A stretch of 64,000 nt of DNA, from the NCBI GenBank assembly GCA_951230915.1, contig OX579638.1:16510696-16574695 (forward strand). The letters are read 5' to 3'. Below are positions 46,691 through 58,567 of the stretch, in pieces; position 1 is the first letter of the stretch; each line of letters opens with the position of its first letter. The DNA comes from Antitrichia curtipendula (taxonomy: Eukaryota > Streptophyta > Bryopsida > Hypnales > Leucodontaceae). The translations under genes were made by a program, and so were the position numbers. Under the pieces are notes generated by a model. It was not told where the DNA came from. It ran no database searches and saw only the letters and a program-made list of their open reading frames with translations.

Positions 46691-48120
46691 AAGTGATGTA
46701 CAACCCTTTTTATACTTGCCGATTTCCTAATTACTATATTCTTCTACAACTTCTTGTGACTTAATAAAGTATGAAAGTGAGAATAAAATAGGAAATAATT
46801 TTGAACCAAATAAAGTGATTTCACCTAAGAACACCCTTTAATACAATAAGAATCTTGAAGACTACAAGATTGTTAGAAGAATGACTTTAAGGAAATTCTA
46901 GAAATGGAGACTGTACTTATTCATCCAAAAATCCAATAGTTTTTGGTTAACTACCTTGGTGATAGGTCTTGTCTTTTCAAGGTTAAGCAAAAGTGGCCAC
47001 AACAAACTCTTGCCTTAAATGTACGTGCTTCTAAGATCAGAGCTTTGACTTGATCTTTGGTACACAAATAAATGCACTTATACAAAGCACCACCATTACA
47101 TTTTGATTACACTTTGGGAATCATTCTTGCAATAGAATTACGGTTTTATGTAGATTATAAGAAATTTTCAAATATTCATCTATTGAAAACTTCACATCGC
47201 TCTAAAGTCTTCTATTGTTGCTTTACATTAGGTAATCACTTACTCATTGAGATTTCTAGAACAAAATGCCCTCATTGAGCATTACCTTCTTTGGTGGTGA
47301 TCCATTTTTCTAGTATCAATAAATTTTCTCTACGACAAATGCACCATTGGATTCGCAATATGATGCTTAAGACCCTTTAAAGTCCATGCATCCCAAAAGT
47401 GGATGTGCCTTGGTAAACCCTAAATGTAACTTTCAAAATATTCATTATTGGTACGTATTTTGGGCTAAGAAAGTAAATCTTGACAAGTTTAAGTTCTATC
47501 CCATTCTAAAATTTTGAAAAAATTGAAAATTTCAAAGAATTATTACAATTGCAAGCTCCAAGTGCCAAAATCCATATTACACCATATTGGGTGTTTTTCA
47601 TTCAATTTTTTTTATAAATTTAAAAAATAAATAAATTCTAAAATTATATTTAAATACAAGATTAATATTTAAACTCAATTTAGCTTGTCCCCTTGGATAC
47701 TACACTATACCTTGTAATCTATATCTACGTGTATAAATTTATTTTATTTTAGGGACTATGTAGTTATTATTTTACAATAGATATGTCCCTTTTTTTTTCT
47801 ACTTCTAGTTTTTGCCTATTTGGCTGTACCATATGGTAGTTAAAACTCAAACTTGAAGCATTTTTATATGTTCCTACTACTATTTAGAAATTTATATTCA
47901 ATTTTAAATTTTTTTAGTACAACATGTATACTCTAACTATTTTTGGAAACAAACCACATAGATAGTACATATACAAAAATCATATATCAAACAATTCATA
48001 CAAATGAATCACATGTATACAATAGGAGAAAAAAACACAAAAAATTAAAAAAACACAAGTATTATCATATTGGTTAACCACTCAAATTGAATATAACTCC
48101 ACCTATAGTCTTCTAATCTA
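46691..48120. other. AT-rich intergenic
   Basis: No supportable gene. Words near 46790-46830 (TTTTGAACCAAA and AAGTGATTTCACC) repeat those at 45065-45100, so family S extends somewhat here. Confidence 0.4.
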
Positions 48121-48535
48121 CTTGACATTTCTAAAATCCAAGGATGATTCAAAACCTTTGATGCACTCAAATGCTCATTGACATTATACATCAACATTTT
48201 TTGACTATCTTTTATATCCTTTCAGATGCATGGATCTTTAGCAAACAAATCGTAGCACTTCATGATCTCTTTGTATACTTCCACAAATGTGCAACCATTA
48301 AAAAGAAAAAACCTTGCTAAAAGACCATATAGTATTGTCCCGACGCTCCAAATGTCCACTTTTTCACCCAATTGGAGTGTCCACCTAAATTTTTAAGCTT
48401 CAAGTCTCTATGGACTATACCAAAGCCATGACAAGCCTCAATAGCAATAGCAATAGCAATTTTCTTGATCATTTGAGCAGCTCATGACTCATTAAAAATA
48501 TCATATTCAACCACATGATTGTAGATATGGTTTCT
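48121..48535 (-). pseudogene. Serine/threonine protein kinase pseudogene (CDPK/SnRK-like)
   Basis: Minus-strand reading gives AAQMIKKIAIAIAIEACHGF, then GIVHRDLKLKN, which is the kinase catalytic loop with the HRDLK motif. Next, in a different frame, VDIWSVGTILYGLLARFF matches the conserved block after the activation segment. EIMKCYDLFAKDPCI, a stop and a block ending SASKVLNHPWILEM match the end of the catalytic domain. The DFG and APE region expected between HRDLK and VDIWS is missing, and there are frameshifts and stops. The first part before AAQMIKK is also decayed. Family is by motif; the pattern best fits plant calcium-dependent or SnRK kinases. Confidence 0.8.
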
Positions 48536-50500
48536 ATCATGACATGACATGGGCTATTTGCGTTGGTCTGTTATAACGCATTTAGATCAACCTAGATACA
48601 AATGGTCCAAAAAAAATTCAATTTTTTTAAAATCTAAAATTTATCCTAAAATAAAAATTGTCAATGAAGTTTATTGGATCCATTTTTAGCATAGGACAGC
48701 CAACCTGTTGGATTTGCACGGTTAGTTTGTTAAGTTGGATGGCTAATTTGTTGAGTTGGATGACCAATCCATCAAATTCGAGTCACATGTCATCTTGTAA
48801 TTCGAATAATAATGAATTTATTTTGATAGTGTTGCCTTTATATAATCACTATGTATATTCCTTATTAGCTTTGAATCATTTGTATACTCTATGGTCTGTT
48901 TGAGATTCATCCATATAATAATTAAGTCATTCAAAATTTTGCCATCCATATATCTTAATTTGATCCATCCAAAATCGTTCATCTAAAATATTTCACCCTA
49001 AAATTTGTCATTCAAACTACAAAAATTCATCCATCTTGAAAATAATTCATCCATGACTTTGTCATTCATTTGTCATACTTTCATCCATCCAAACATTTGT
49101 CATTCACTTGTCATTTTTCCATCGTCAATTACTTGAAGAGTACAAATTGTAAAGGGAGTATTTGAAAATACCCTGCCTTAGTGTAGTTCAAAGAAGTTTA
49201 TTCCCCCCCCCCCGCCCCCCAATATCACCCTCCCAATCTATTGAGATGGTCTATCCTCAAAAACTATCTAGTTGTTTGGCCAAACGATCTTGTCCACTAA
49301 GGTCGTGATTGTTTTCATACAGATTGTCTATAATGATAATTAAATTACTCCCTTGACAATGAATATTCTATCTTGACAAATAATGGGGTTGAAGATTTAC
49401 AAATTATGTACTCTGGATCATTATTCTATATTGTATAGTAGTTGAAATACATTACACTTTACCCTATAGCAGGTCTCATGTTTTCTTTTAAGTAACCATT
49501 AGATAAGTACCCAGGGGTGCAGGGTTTTGGTGATTTTGGTTTGTGAGTTTTATTTTATGGATGCTTGCTGGTAGTGGTGGTGTAGGAGTTCTATGAGTTT
49601 AAGTGGGGGCTTGGCATTGGTAGTACGGGAACCACTTCCTCCCCAAGACAATGGTGCTAGTACTAGTAAGAATCACACGGATGCAACAATTGTATTGTAG
49701 AGATTAATGTTTTATGGACTTTTACATATAGACAACCTTACCCTAGACCAGAGGTAGTGGAGGAGGAGCGGTTGGAAGTTGCTCATGCTGGCCGAGGGAT
49801 TTTGGAAAGAGGAGTTGGTGGAAGTGACATTACTCTTGGACCGTGCTAGAGATGAGTGAGCCATATCATTTGAGATTTATCAAAATTTGTTTTGTATAGC
49901 GCCTACCAAGTCTTGAGGTTTGTTTTTTTGTCCAAGAAAGTGACATGCCACCATCACTTGCACCTTTTTTGTGGTGTGTTGGATTATTACTGTGTTTTCA
50001 GGTTGGATATTTTTCAGAAGTTATGAAAACTTTGGGTAAAGCAAGCAAATGAAGATCTACTATAGCTACAACACAAGGTAAGTCATTTTTTGCATTTACA
50101 CTCCATTTTGTAAATTTATAGATGTACACTCCATTTTGTAAAATTCAACTTGTGCTCTGTTGCATATTGTTATAAGTTTGAAAATCTCAAATCATTACAT
50201 TGTGGCGGCAAAACTTGAGATATTAGTTTCTGTCACCTTGTTTAGTGGTAGAGTTAGGCAAATTAAAGAAGATCATATTCCACGTTGGTATTGCCCTTTT
50301 AATCCCATTCACATTTTATGGCAATGAATATTCTATCTTGATGGACATACATGATGTTTGACTATTTTTCAATGGATCTACTCTTTTAGGGGTTGAAATA
50401 GACACACCGTATATAGTTCAAATGAACTCTCCGTGGTCATTTCAACCCCGAGAATCTAAAAAGATTCAGTGATAAGAGATCAAGTACTCTCCTAGATTCT
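48536..50500. other. Intergenic with CATTCA/CATCCA words and a C run
   Basis: From 48910 to 49130 the words CATTCAT and CATCCAT recur loosely. At 49203-49220 there is an 18-base run of C with one G. From 49500 composition is more balanced, but no gene is recognised. Confidence 0.45.
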
Positions 50501-52191
50501 TGTTCTGAAATGAACACACTGAGTTTAATATAACGGATGTCGGTACAGAGACGGAGAGACGGAAAGAGGCGGAAGTTCAACTGCAACGGAAACAGCCCCA
50601 CAGGATCATGCTATATTACAAAAGGTGATATTAAAGAGGTCTGGGCACTCTAACAGCTCTCTTCCAGCAATGAAGAAGAGTGTCGGCACTCAGTGTCTCC
50701 AATTTTGCTTCCTCTTCAGGAATTTTCGATGCAACCTCACCGTCAGCCAATTTAGGTTTCAATCGCAGTTTTCAGATGCGCTTTGTTGTTACCAATCTTT
50801 CATGTTCATGGTCGGTTGTCTCATGTACTCAGAAAATCGGATTTAAGCTTGTTTTGTAATTGATTGGATCGACGGAAGAGAGCTCTCCTACTTGCTTCTT
50901 TTTGTCGGATCGGTTTCAAAAGAATTCTGAATTGCAAGGGGTGTTTGATCAAGTAAGGTGGATCTGGCTTTCGCTACTTTCTTTCGTTGCCCTAAAATTG
51001 CTGCGAATTCGGACGGTAATTCGAAGACTAATCTGAACAGCAGTTTCTACCGCAACCTAAATTGGGGAAGGAAGTCTTTTAGGCGTATTTTTCTGGTGTT
51101 AATTCGATTCCTATTTGCTTGTTCTTTTTCGAAGTGGAGCTAATCCATGCCAATAGCAGAGTGGAGATGCATACGAACTCTGACAGATGCAAAAAAGTGG
51201 TGAAGATCGAGCTGGATCGTTGAGGTTCAACAACGCTTTGTCTTGGTGGCGCACACTTCTTCTCTTTCTCATGTGAGCTTTCAGGGATCCAACCCTGTCG
51301 ATCAAGGTACATTTTCTCGTATTGGCCTTCTTTCTTTCTTTCCTAGAACTCTCAAGAAATTTCTGCTCATTCTTGGCCATACTTCCGTTCAGTGCTTCCC
51401 AAACCCTGTGTTGTTGCAATAGAGTGAAATAGTTCATAACTTGTGACAGTTTTTGTTTTTTGATGTTTTTCTGGTATAGAGGTGCATAGTATTCTTGAAA
51501 AGCTACCCGAACACCCTTGGACTCAATTAACAATAAACAGTGAGGGAAAAAAAGGAATCAAAGTTCCTTTTGTGTACAATCTTGAGCTTATGTTATATTT
51601 GCAAACGCATGTGTGACAGCAGTAACCCGCGGTCGTCAATAATTAATTCTAGAATAGAAATTTGAGAACATTTGAAATCTTACAGCCGGAATTGTTGAAA
51701 AATCTAAACTTAGACCCTCGGCAACAAACTAAGCGCATCGTCATTATATTTCCAACATTTTCACGTGAAGGTACTTATCTTTTAATGCATATTTTAACCT
51801 ATGATTAAATACTTAGAAATGATCAGATTAGCTTGATTAGCTTATATTGGATAAATAATTCGTCTCTCCTACGGCATTTGAATTAATTATATCCTTTCAC
51901 CCAGTCCTTAGGCGGCTTGTTTGCGTGTGGCTCACCTGACAATGATTGCATGGAATAAATTACTTCAAAAGGTCTCCAAATCTTACTCCAAGTTTTGCTC
52001 TTTATTCTTTCTCAAGCTGCAGTGGAAAGGGTGCAATCTATTTACTACTCTAAAATGTTATGTTAGTGCATGATTCTGATGTTGATTTTATATCCTTCAG
52101 GATTTCAGAAAATTTTAGAGAAGCTCGGGTGCTGCATCATCCACTAGTCAAACTCTTGGGGTGAGAAGGCAGGGAAGCCTTGAGCTCCATC
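50501..52191 (+). promoter_or_regulatory. Probable leader and promoter of the gene at 52192
   Basis: Balanced, gene-like composition begins near 50500. A plausible untranslated first exon ends at ATCAAG before GTACAT (51307), and an acceptor CCTTCAG near 52095-52101 leads to the coding exon. This would leave an untranslated intron of about 800 bases. Leader splicing is inferred from consensus sites only. Confidence 0.35.
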
Positions 52192-54760
52192 ATGGACAAG
52201 TTTTATTTAGGTCAAGGAGACGAGAAGGATGTGGACGACTTGCTGGCACAAATCAACGATGACAGTATTTTGAAGCTGTCTGTGAACACTCACCAGAGCA
52301 CTAATGGGATGCGGGCTCCTGCCTTAGAAGACCACCACGAGGTAGGCAAGGATGGAATCGATCCTGATCTTGAAGCTCGGTTTGCAAGCTTGAAAGCTCC
52401 AAGACCTAAAGCGAAGGAGAAGGTAACAACTGGGAAATCAAAACCTCATGGGGATGTGTCTGCAAGCCCCAAACAGTCCAGCAAAGGGAGTATTGCAAGG
52501 TCGACTTCTGTTGAGAGTGATGGTGGCGACAGTTTGGATGCTGAGTTGATTGCCAGATTACAAGCACTTAAGGGTCCTTCAGCACCCTCTAAGGTAGCCT
52601 TGAAACCAGAAATCTCATACATTTTTTCTCATATTTGAAGGTCGTTTTCACCTCTTTCTTCTTCATATTTTACAAAATCTCTTTTTGGAAATTACAGAAT
52701 ATACCAACATGAAGTCAAATATTTCAAATTTTTATCGATTGACTTGATTCTTGAATTTTTTTTTTCCATTGCCTCATAGATCTTAGATTCATTTTGTTAT
52801 TCAGAATTTAGGACATCAAATTTTTTTCCATTGAAGTTCAAAGTATTTTTTATTTTTTCTCGACTTTGAAGGACAAGGTGAATCTAAGATTAGATTGTTC
52901 TGAATAGCAGATATGTAAATATGCATTAGACATGTTCAGAATGATAAACCATCATAATTGAACAAAACCTGATAGATTTAAGGACAATCAAAATTTGTTG
53001 ACTTTTTGAAAAGCTACATTTTTCAAACGCTCATATCTCACTTGGTTTTATTCATTTTCTGATTTTTGTGTAGGTGAATTGACTGAATTTGTCATTATGT
53101 GGAGTTTTGTGCCTGGAGAAGGACCTTCTGGCCATTTAGGGACTAATTCGTGCAGCGTTTCGTTTGTTTATTCATAAATCTAACTAGACTCATTTTTTAT
53201 TTGTTTTTAACTTTGCAGATTCCAGAGGGAGAATCAGCTTCAAAGTCCGAGAGCTCTGAAAGCAGCACCCCAAGTTTGAGTGAACACTTGCAAGCGTTGA
53301 AGTCTCGTTCGAAAATGTCTCCCCAGATGTCTCCATCTCGCTCTGACTACCCCGCTGGAATAACCATTTCCTCTTCTTCTGTTGGGTCTTCTGGGTGGTG
53401 TGCCCCTACATCACCTTTCAAGCTTATGAGAGTATGCTCATTCAAACTTTGATCTCAAGTTGATATGATTTTAGTAGAATGACATCTTATTCAGTAAATC
53501 AAACAGTTTTTGGAACTCTTTCACAGCATCATAAGTAGAATATTCGTCATGATTCACGACGAGGTCTCCCAATGGTCACAGTGATCATACAGGGAGGCCT
53601 TTGTATGATCACACTATGACCATTGGGAGAGCTTGCAATGAATCGTGAGGGAGATTCTCTTTTAAATGTTGTCTAAAATTTCTCGAACATCTAGATTTAC
53701 TGAAAACCTTGTTGAAATTAATATTTGTAGTTTCTCCTGCTGGCGTACTGTATGTTTTTGGATTAACATTTGACCTTCTACACAGGCATTGAGCTCTAAA
53801 AATCCAGGTTCTGAACCAGTGCCTCGCTCTTCTTCGAAGTCACACTCCTCCCAAACCACTAAAGATGCAAAGAAAGCTGTCAAGAAAAGCTTGTCACACA
53901 CATCCAAAGAAGAAGAAATGGATTCTGCAGCAATGGTTGAAGATGTCCAGAGGCTACTTGCAGCTGTTTCCAAGGAAGGGAAGAAACAGAGCAGAGAAGA
54001 GAAGGCTATGGTTGCAGGAGACAAGCGAACTTTCAACATGAAAGATCGAGATACTGAACTTCTGAAAGCCATGGAAGACGAGGAAGCAATTGCACTAGAA
54101 GCAGAGAAGGTGAGATTTCCTTTCTCGTTTCACGTTGTAGCACTTATCACAAATTCAACTATGTCATAGTGTGCGTAATCAACTCTACCTTAATTCAACT
54201 ATGTCATAGTGAAACAGCTGGTAAGATTAAAGAGGTGTGTGCGTAATCAACTCTACCTTAAATGTCAATTTTGTTATATTGGCTCGATTCAAAGCGCCAA
54301 ATTGTGACTTTTAACTGCGCGAAGCTCTTAAAACTGGTATGAACTTACGTTTCAAGGCGCCCGACTTGAACATTGCCAATGCTGTGAATTCCTCCAACAG
54401 AAGAAAATAATTGATGTTAATAACTGAAACGTCATATGAATTGAACACCACGGTCAAGTGACCAATGCCAGAAAGTTTCTGAGGATGATCGGAGTCGGTT
54501 TGTGATTCTACTAATTTTTCGTTTCGTTTCACTAGGTGGTGGAATGGGCAAAAGACAATGCACGACTAGAGGGGTCTGACGAGGAATCTGAGGACGAATT
54601 GGAATTGAAGGGATCGTCGTCTGATGACTCTGATGATCCGGCAGGAGCAAAGCTCAAGAATGTCAAGAAGAAAACTAGTCTTCTCGAGGATTCAGATCCA
54701 GAGGAAACAATTGGTAAAGCAAAGAAACGAAAGGGGCGGAGGCGATGGAATTTCATCTAG
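52192..54760 (+). CDS. Acidic low-complexity protein with repeated LxARxxALK-like motifs
   Basis: Four phase-0 exons: 52192-52593, 53219-53431, 53786-54109 and 54536-54760, giving 387 residues. The start is the first ATG of the frame. Short helical motifs recur: DPDLEARFASLK (58-69), DAELIARLQALK (116-127), SLSEHLQALKS (153-163) and VEDVQRLLAAV (256-266). They are separated by Ser/Lys-rich linkers. The last exon starts VVEWAKDNARLEG, continues through a Ser/Asp/Glu-rich stretch (phosphorylation-prone) and ends in a basic tail, KAKKRKGRRRW. I do not firmly recognise it. The LEARFxxLK pattern and WAKDxARL block recall ANCHR/ZFYVE19-type proteins, whose motifs bind ESCRT-III/VPS4 partners, but no FYVE or B-box is present. 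Treat that as a weak lead. Exon joins are consistent, so the gene itself is well supported. Confidence 0.8.
53566..53629. repeat. Intronic hairpin in the gene at 52192
   Basis: The left arm 53566-53591 and right arm 53602-53629 are complementary over CTCCCAATGGTCA, one mismatch, then AGTG and ATCATACA with a 2-base indel. The loop is 10 bases. Outer complementary words (TCACGA and TCGTGA) extend it. It lies within intron 2. Confidence 0.75.
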
Positions 54761-57700
54761 ATTTCTTGTCACATATCTAAGTGTATTGACCTTCTTCTAA
54801 TGAGTTCCGCAATAGAGACATATATGTATGTACTTTATTCCCCCTTCGATTACTTTTACCTACATATAGAGATTCAGTATATGATGGTGGTCTTGGTATA
54901 AATTTGTCGGAGTATACGATGTGCGTTCTTTTTATGTTTCTTATAGAAAATTTCAAGGAGGTAGCTCTGGGACACTTAGCTGATATTTTCTTCTTGTAGA
55001 TTATCGCTAGATTTTAAGAATTTGACTTTCATCAGTACAATATGAGTCACTATATTGGAAGAAGACATCCAGTTGATTCTTCTCTGATCGAATTGATGGT
55101 GCAATATCATACAATCATTACCTGCAGAGCTTTGCTTCGAGTAAGTTGAGATTGCAAGAATATGATGACTCCTTGAATCAAATGTACTGCCTTTACCAAC
55201 TCTTCCTGAAAGTGCTGAGGTATGTACTGTACAATATTCTCAAAATTACTGAGACCATATCATCATGCCAGTCAGAACATGTTAGATAGAACAAATGATT
55301 GCACCAGTTTATGTTTCTTGTGGAGTGTGGTAAAATCATGGTGCAGGTGGCAAGATTTTTAAGGGAAGCTTCATGTGCGTTTCATACATTGTCCAGAAAT
55401 TGATCTGGTGATCCACTCATGGTGCTCCTATCGTAGCTGCAGACTGCAAGGCACCTCAATTTTGTGATAAGAATTTGTAGCAAAGAACCGTCCTTTTCAG
55501 ATGAGTAAATTATCTTTACCTCACTACTTCTCAATTGCTGTACCATCTGGGTAACCTGACTTCGATGACAAGTAAAGGTTTTTGAAATATGAACGTATGG
55601 AACCAACATTTTTTCCCAGTTGATTGGTTTCATGCATTTCATCATTTCTAAGGCAGATGAATTGTATCTATGTGCATCTCTTTGAGCATTTCAACAGTAG
55701 CAGAAGTATGATGTTTGAGAGATGAAATACAGTTGCAGAGATATCTTTGGATACAAAAAAGCAAATCAATTTTTTTTGTCACTACGTATGACTTTCTGAT
55801 GCAAGCAACAGGAGGCTGTAGACCTTTAAAAGTGACGGTACACAATCCTTTTCCTTTCGAAGATGAGCACGGATAGTCTGTTAGCCTAGTCATGGAAACA
55901 CCGCACTTGCTAATAAGTCCAGGATAGTGTATGAATCCATGGAAACAGGGGTCAGTAGAGGAGGGGACTAGGTCCTTAATTGTTTCCTTATCCTCTACCG
56001 TTTGTTTTCTTGTGGAACGCATTAGAGGAGGAGATCAGCCCCTACAAGTTTGGGCCTCCACTAGTCATCACTTGGCTCTGTTTGTTCAAGTCTACTTCCA
56101 CTGTTGCAATTTAATAGCTCTAATCAATGGAGGACAACTTCTATCTCAGTAGAGGAGGCTTGAAAACTGCTTGGGCATTACGAATTGCCCCTACAGAAAT
56201 GCTGTAAATAGTGCAGAGGGTTGTTGGTTTGGAGCAAATTCTGTGTGATGATAAACAACGGTCCTATGTGCATGGTTTTAGAACACTGATGACGTGAAAG
56301 GGGTGACTATAATGTGACTGGTGTTTGTTCATAATTGACACTATGTGAAGAATCCTACAATCCAGTTTACTAACAGCATCGCAATTAAGTTCTTAATTGT
56401 CAAATTTTATTGTTTTGGGCTATACATGTGTATGCCTCCATTTTCGGACCTCAAGTGTATATTTTCAGCACTCATATGAACATGATAAGCATTCAATGAA
56501 TCACTTTTTGCACTTGTTGGCTCCATTCAAAGGCATGCTTCAATTCATCACAATTGAGCATTAGTAGGGATTTACGCACCTAATTCTCTAGAAAATCATA
56601 TTTTATTCATATTGATTCTGAAAATTAAAATTAAAATTTCCATTGATGTGTGCCTCATTTCTCTTTCTCCCTCAATAATGTACAAAATGTTTGGAATCAC
56701 CCATTTTGGTATAACACTTTCTTCCCTTAGATGCATGCTTTTGAGCCTATTATCTTGCAACATAAAGTTAGACAATCCCTACAGGACCAAGGATTCATTG
56801 TTCTAATGGGTCATTTTTGCATATCCATTCAACTAGTTAATCAGTGTCCAAATGAGTGTAGACACACACTTCTTACATTTTCAATGTGACAAGAGTACAC
56901 CTATGCTAATAAGATCGTTGTAGATTAGGTGGACTTTTTTCATAGAATACACCTGTTAATTCTCTTAAAAAGGCATAAATGTAGGTATTTACATTACCCT
57001 ACACAACTTGCATGGTGAGTAATTGGACCAAATTGCAAGGTTACTTGTTCATAGGTCTTCCAAACCAACCATAGCATTTTACAGAACCCATAAATAAAAA
57101 ACATATTGTCGTAGTTGAGCATACACCACTATGTGTAAATGGCCTATAGCATGACTAGTTTGATCATATAATTTAGATGGGGCTAAATATCTTACCACCC
57201 AAAATCAATGATGTGCACAACATGGCTTGGTCACAAGATAAACAAGCTTGTATGGTATGAGAGGGTTTGTGCTCGTGTATATCCCTCCACGAACTTCCTC
57301 ACGTGTAGCTTTTGCCAGCACAAAGCATCCTCGTATTTGGTCATGAGCCAATATAAATGTATTGGATGAAAAAAATTTATACATAACCTGAGAAAACGAA
57401 GCCCAATTTCAGGGATTGCAGATCAGGCTGCAAAATCACTCACGATAGCAGAATATGAAAATCTCCACACGAAAAAATCTTAAGTAACACTCCAAGTTTT
57501 AATCTCACAAGTTTGAATCACCAAGTTTTGGAGTAATCACCAAGTTTTATTCACACAATACATAGCAAGAGTCTCTAGCCTATCACAACGTTTCAATGTC
57601 ACTTAACTTACGTGCACAGTCAACACATATGCATGTTTCAACTGTCTACCTTCTCTCTCGTGAAAACAGTTCAATCTTTTGAAATTACTACACTTTTCAA

Positions 57701-57960
57701 AAGTGCATAGAAAACTTTTTCAAGAATAATATGAGAACGAAAAGAAACCGGTTGACTGTTAATCGTGTCTTACATAAATAGTGCAGTGGAAGTAAGTTTC
57801 CAATTCTTTCAATGAAGAAATTTTTTAAATTCAAGAATAGCATGGCACAAATCAAGCCCTGGAAGATGGTAAACAGTCTGTACATTACCGTATCCTGGAT
57901 TCCAAACCTGCGCTTCAGTAAGAAGAATTGCATTCGCGAAGTCCTACTTCGAAGCTGCAA
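54761..57960. other. 3' flank and intergenic
   Basis: The first few hundred bases are probably 3' UTR. Minus-strand frames at 55382-55645 and 55648-56022 (87 and 124 codons) have no motif. The rest is AT-rich with nothing recognisable. Confidence 0.4.
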
Positions 57961-58505
57961 TGAAAATCATCACGAACACCCCCACAACGACCAAACTGGT
58001 TGCTAAGAATGTCATGTGATGAAGGATCAAAACGTTCACATTAAAATCCTAAAACACCAATCGATTTGGGAATTTCATGCAATTCCAAACTGTAAATAAT
58101 TCAGAAGATTCCACTCGCAATCTCCTACTGTCAAAGATGCCATGAAAACCATCACCCCCCCCCCACAAAGACTGATTTGAAAACAGTGCTCCTAATCGTT
58201 TATTAGGAATGACAGACTTCCAAGTCCTTGGAACATTATTTGACTTCTTTCTGAGAATGATGATCTACATGCTACAGTACAAAACTATTCTTCTAAGGCT
58301 AAGCAAAACATTCTACAACCCATCTGTTTCAAGCCCCCCAAAGTTGGGCCAGTTCTCATTCCGTTTCAAGATCCTCTATCTGTATCACAGACATGTCCAA
58401 ACTGGCTCCACCCAAAGAATGTCATGTGATGAACGACCAAAAGGTTGAAATTAAAAATCATGAAACACCAAACATTTTGGGAATGTTACATTGTATTGTG
58501 AGATA
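57960..58505. repeat. Diverged direct repeat in the PHT1 3' flank
   Basis: Blocks at about 57985-58085 and 58395-58495 share CCAAACTGG, AAGAATGTCATGTGATGAA, AAAACACCAA and TTTGGGAAT in order, about 410 bases apart. An intermediate partial copy lies near 58135-58185, with a C run. The repeat lies in the likely 3' UTR. Confidence 0.65.
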
Positions 58506-58567
58506 TGGTCGTCCATCACAACCAGATTGTGAAATCCAGAAACTAGAGCAAGCAAGGAAGGAAAGAA

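Noticed and set aside
51111..51533. 140-codon minus-strand frame
   Set aside because: It overlaps the probable leader of the plus-strand gene and shows no known domain.
53662..54072. 136-codon minus-strand frame
   Set aside because: It is a shadow of exon 3 of the motif-repeat gene on the opposite strand.
55382..56022. Two adjacent minus-strand frames of 87 and 124 codons
   Set aside because: No motif, biased composition and no consistent exon joining. They lie in the 3' flank of the preceding gene.
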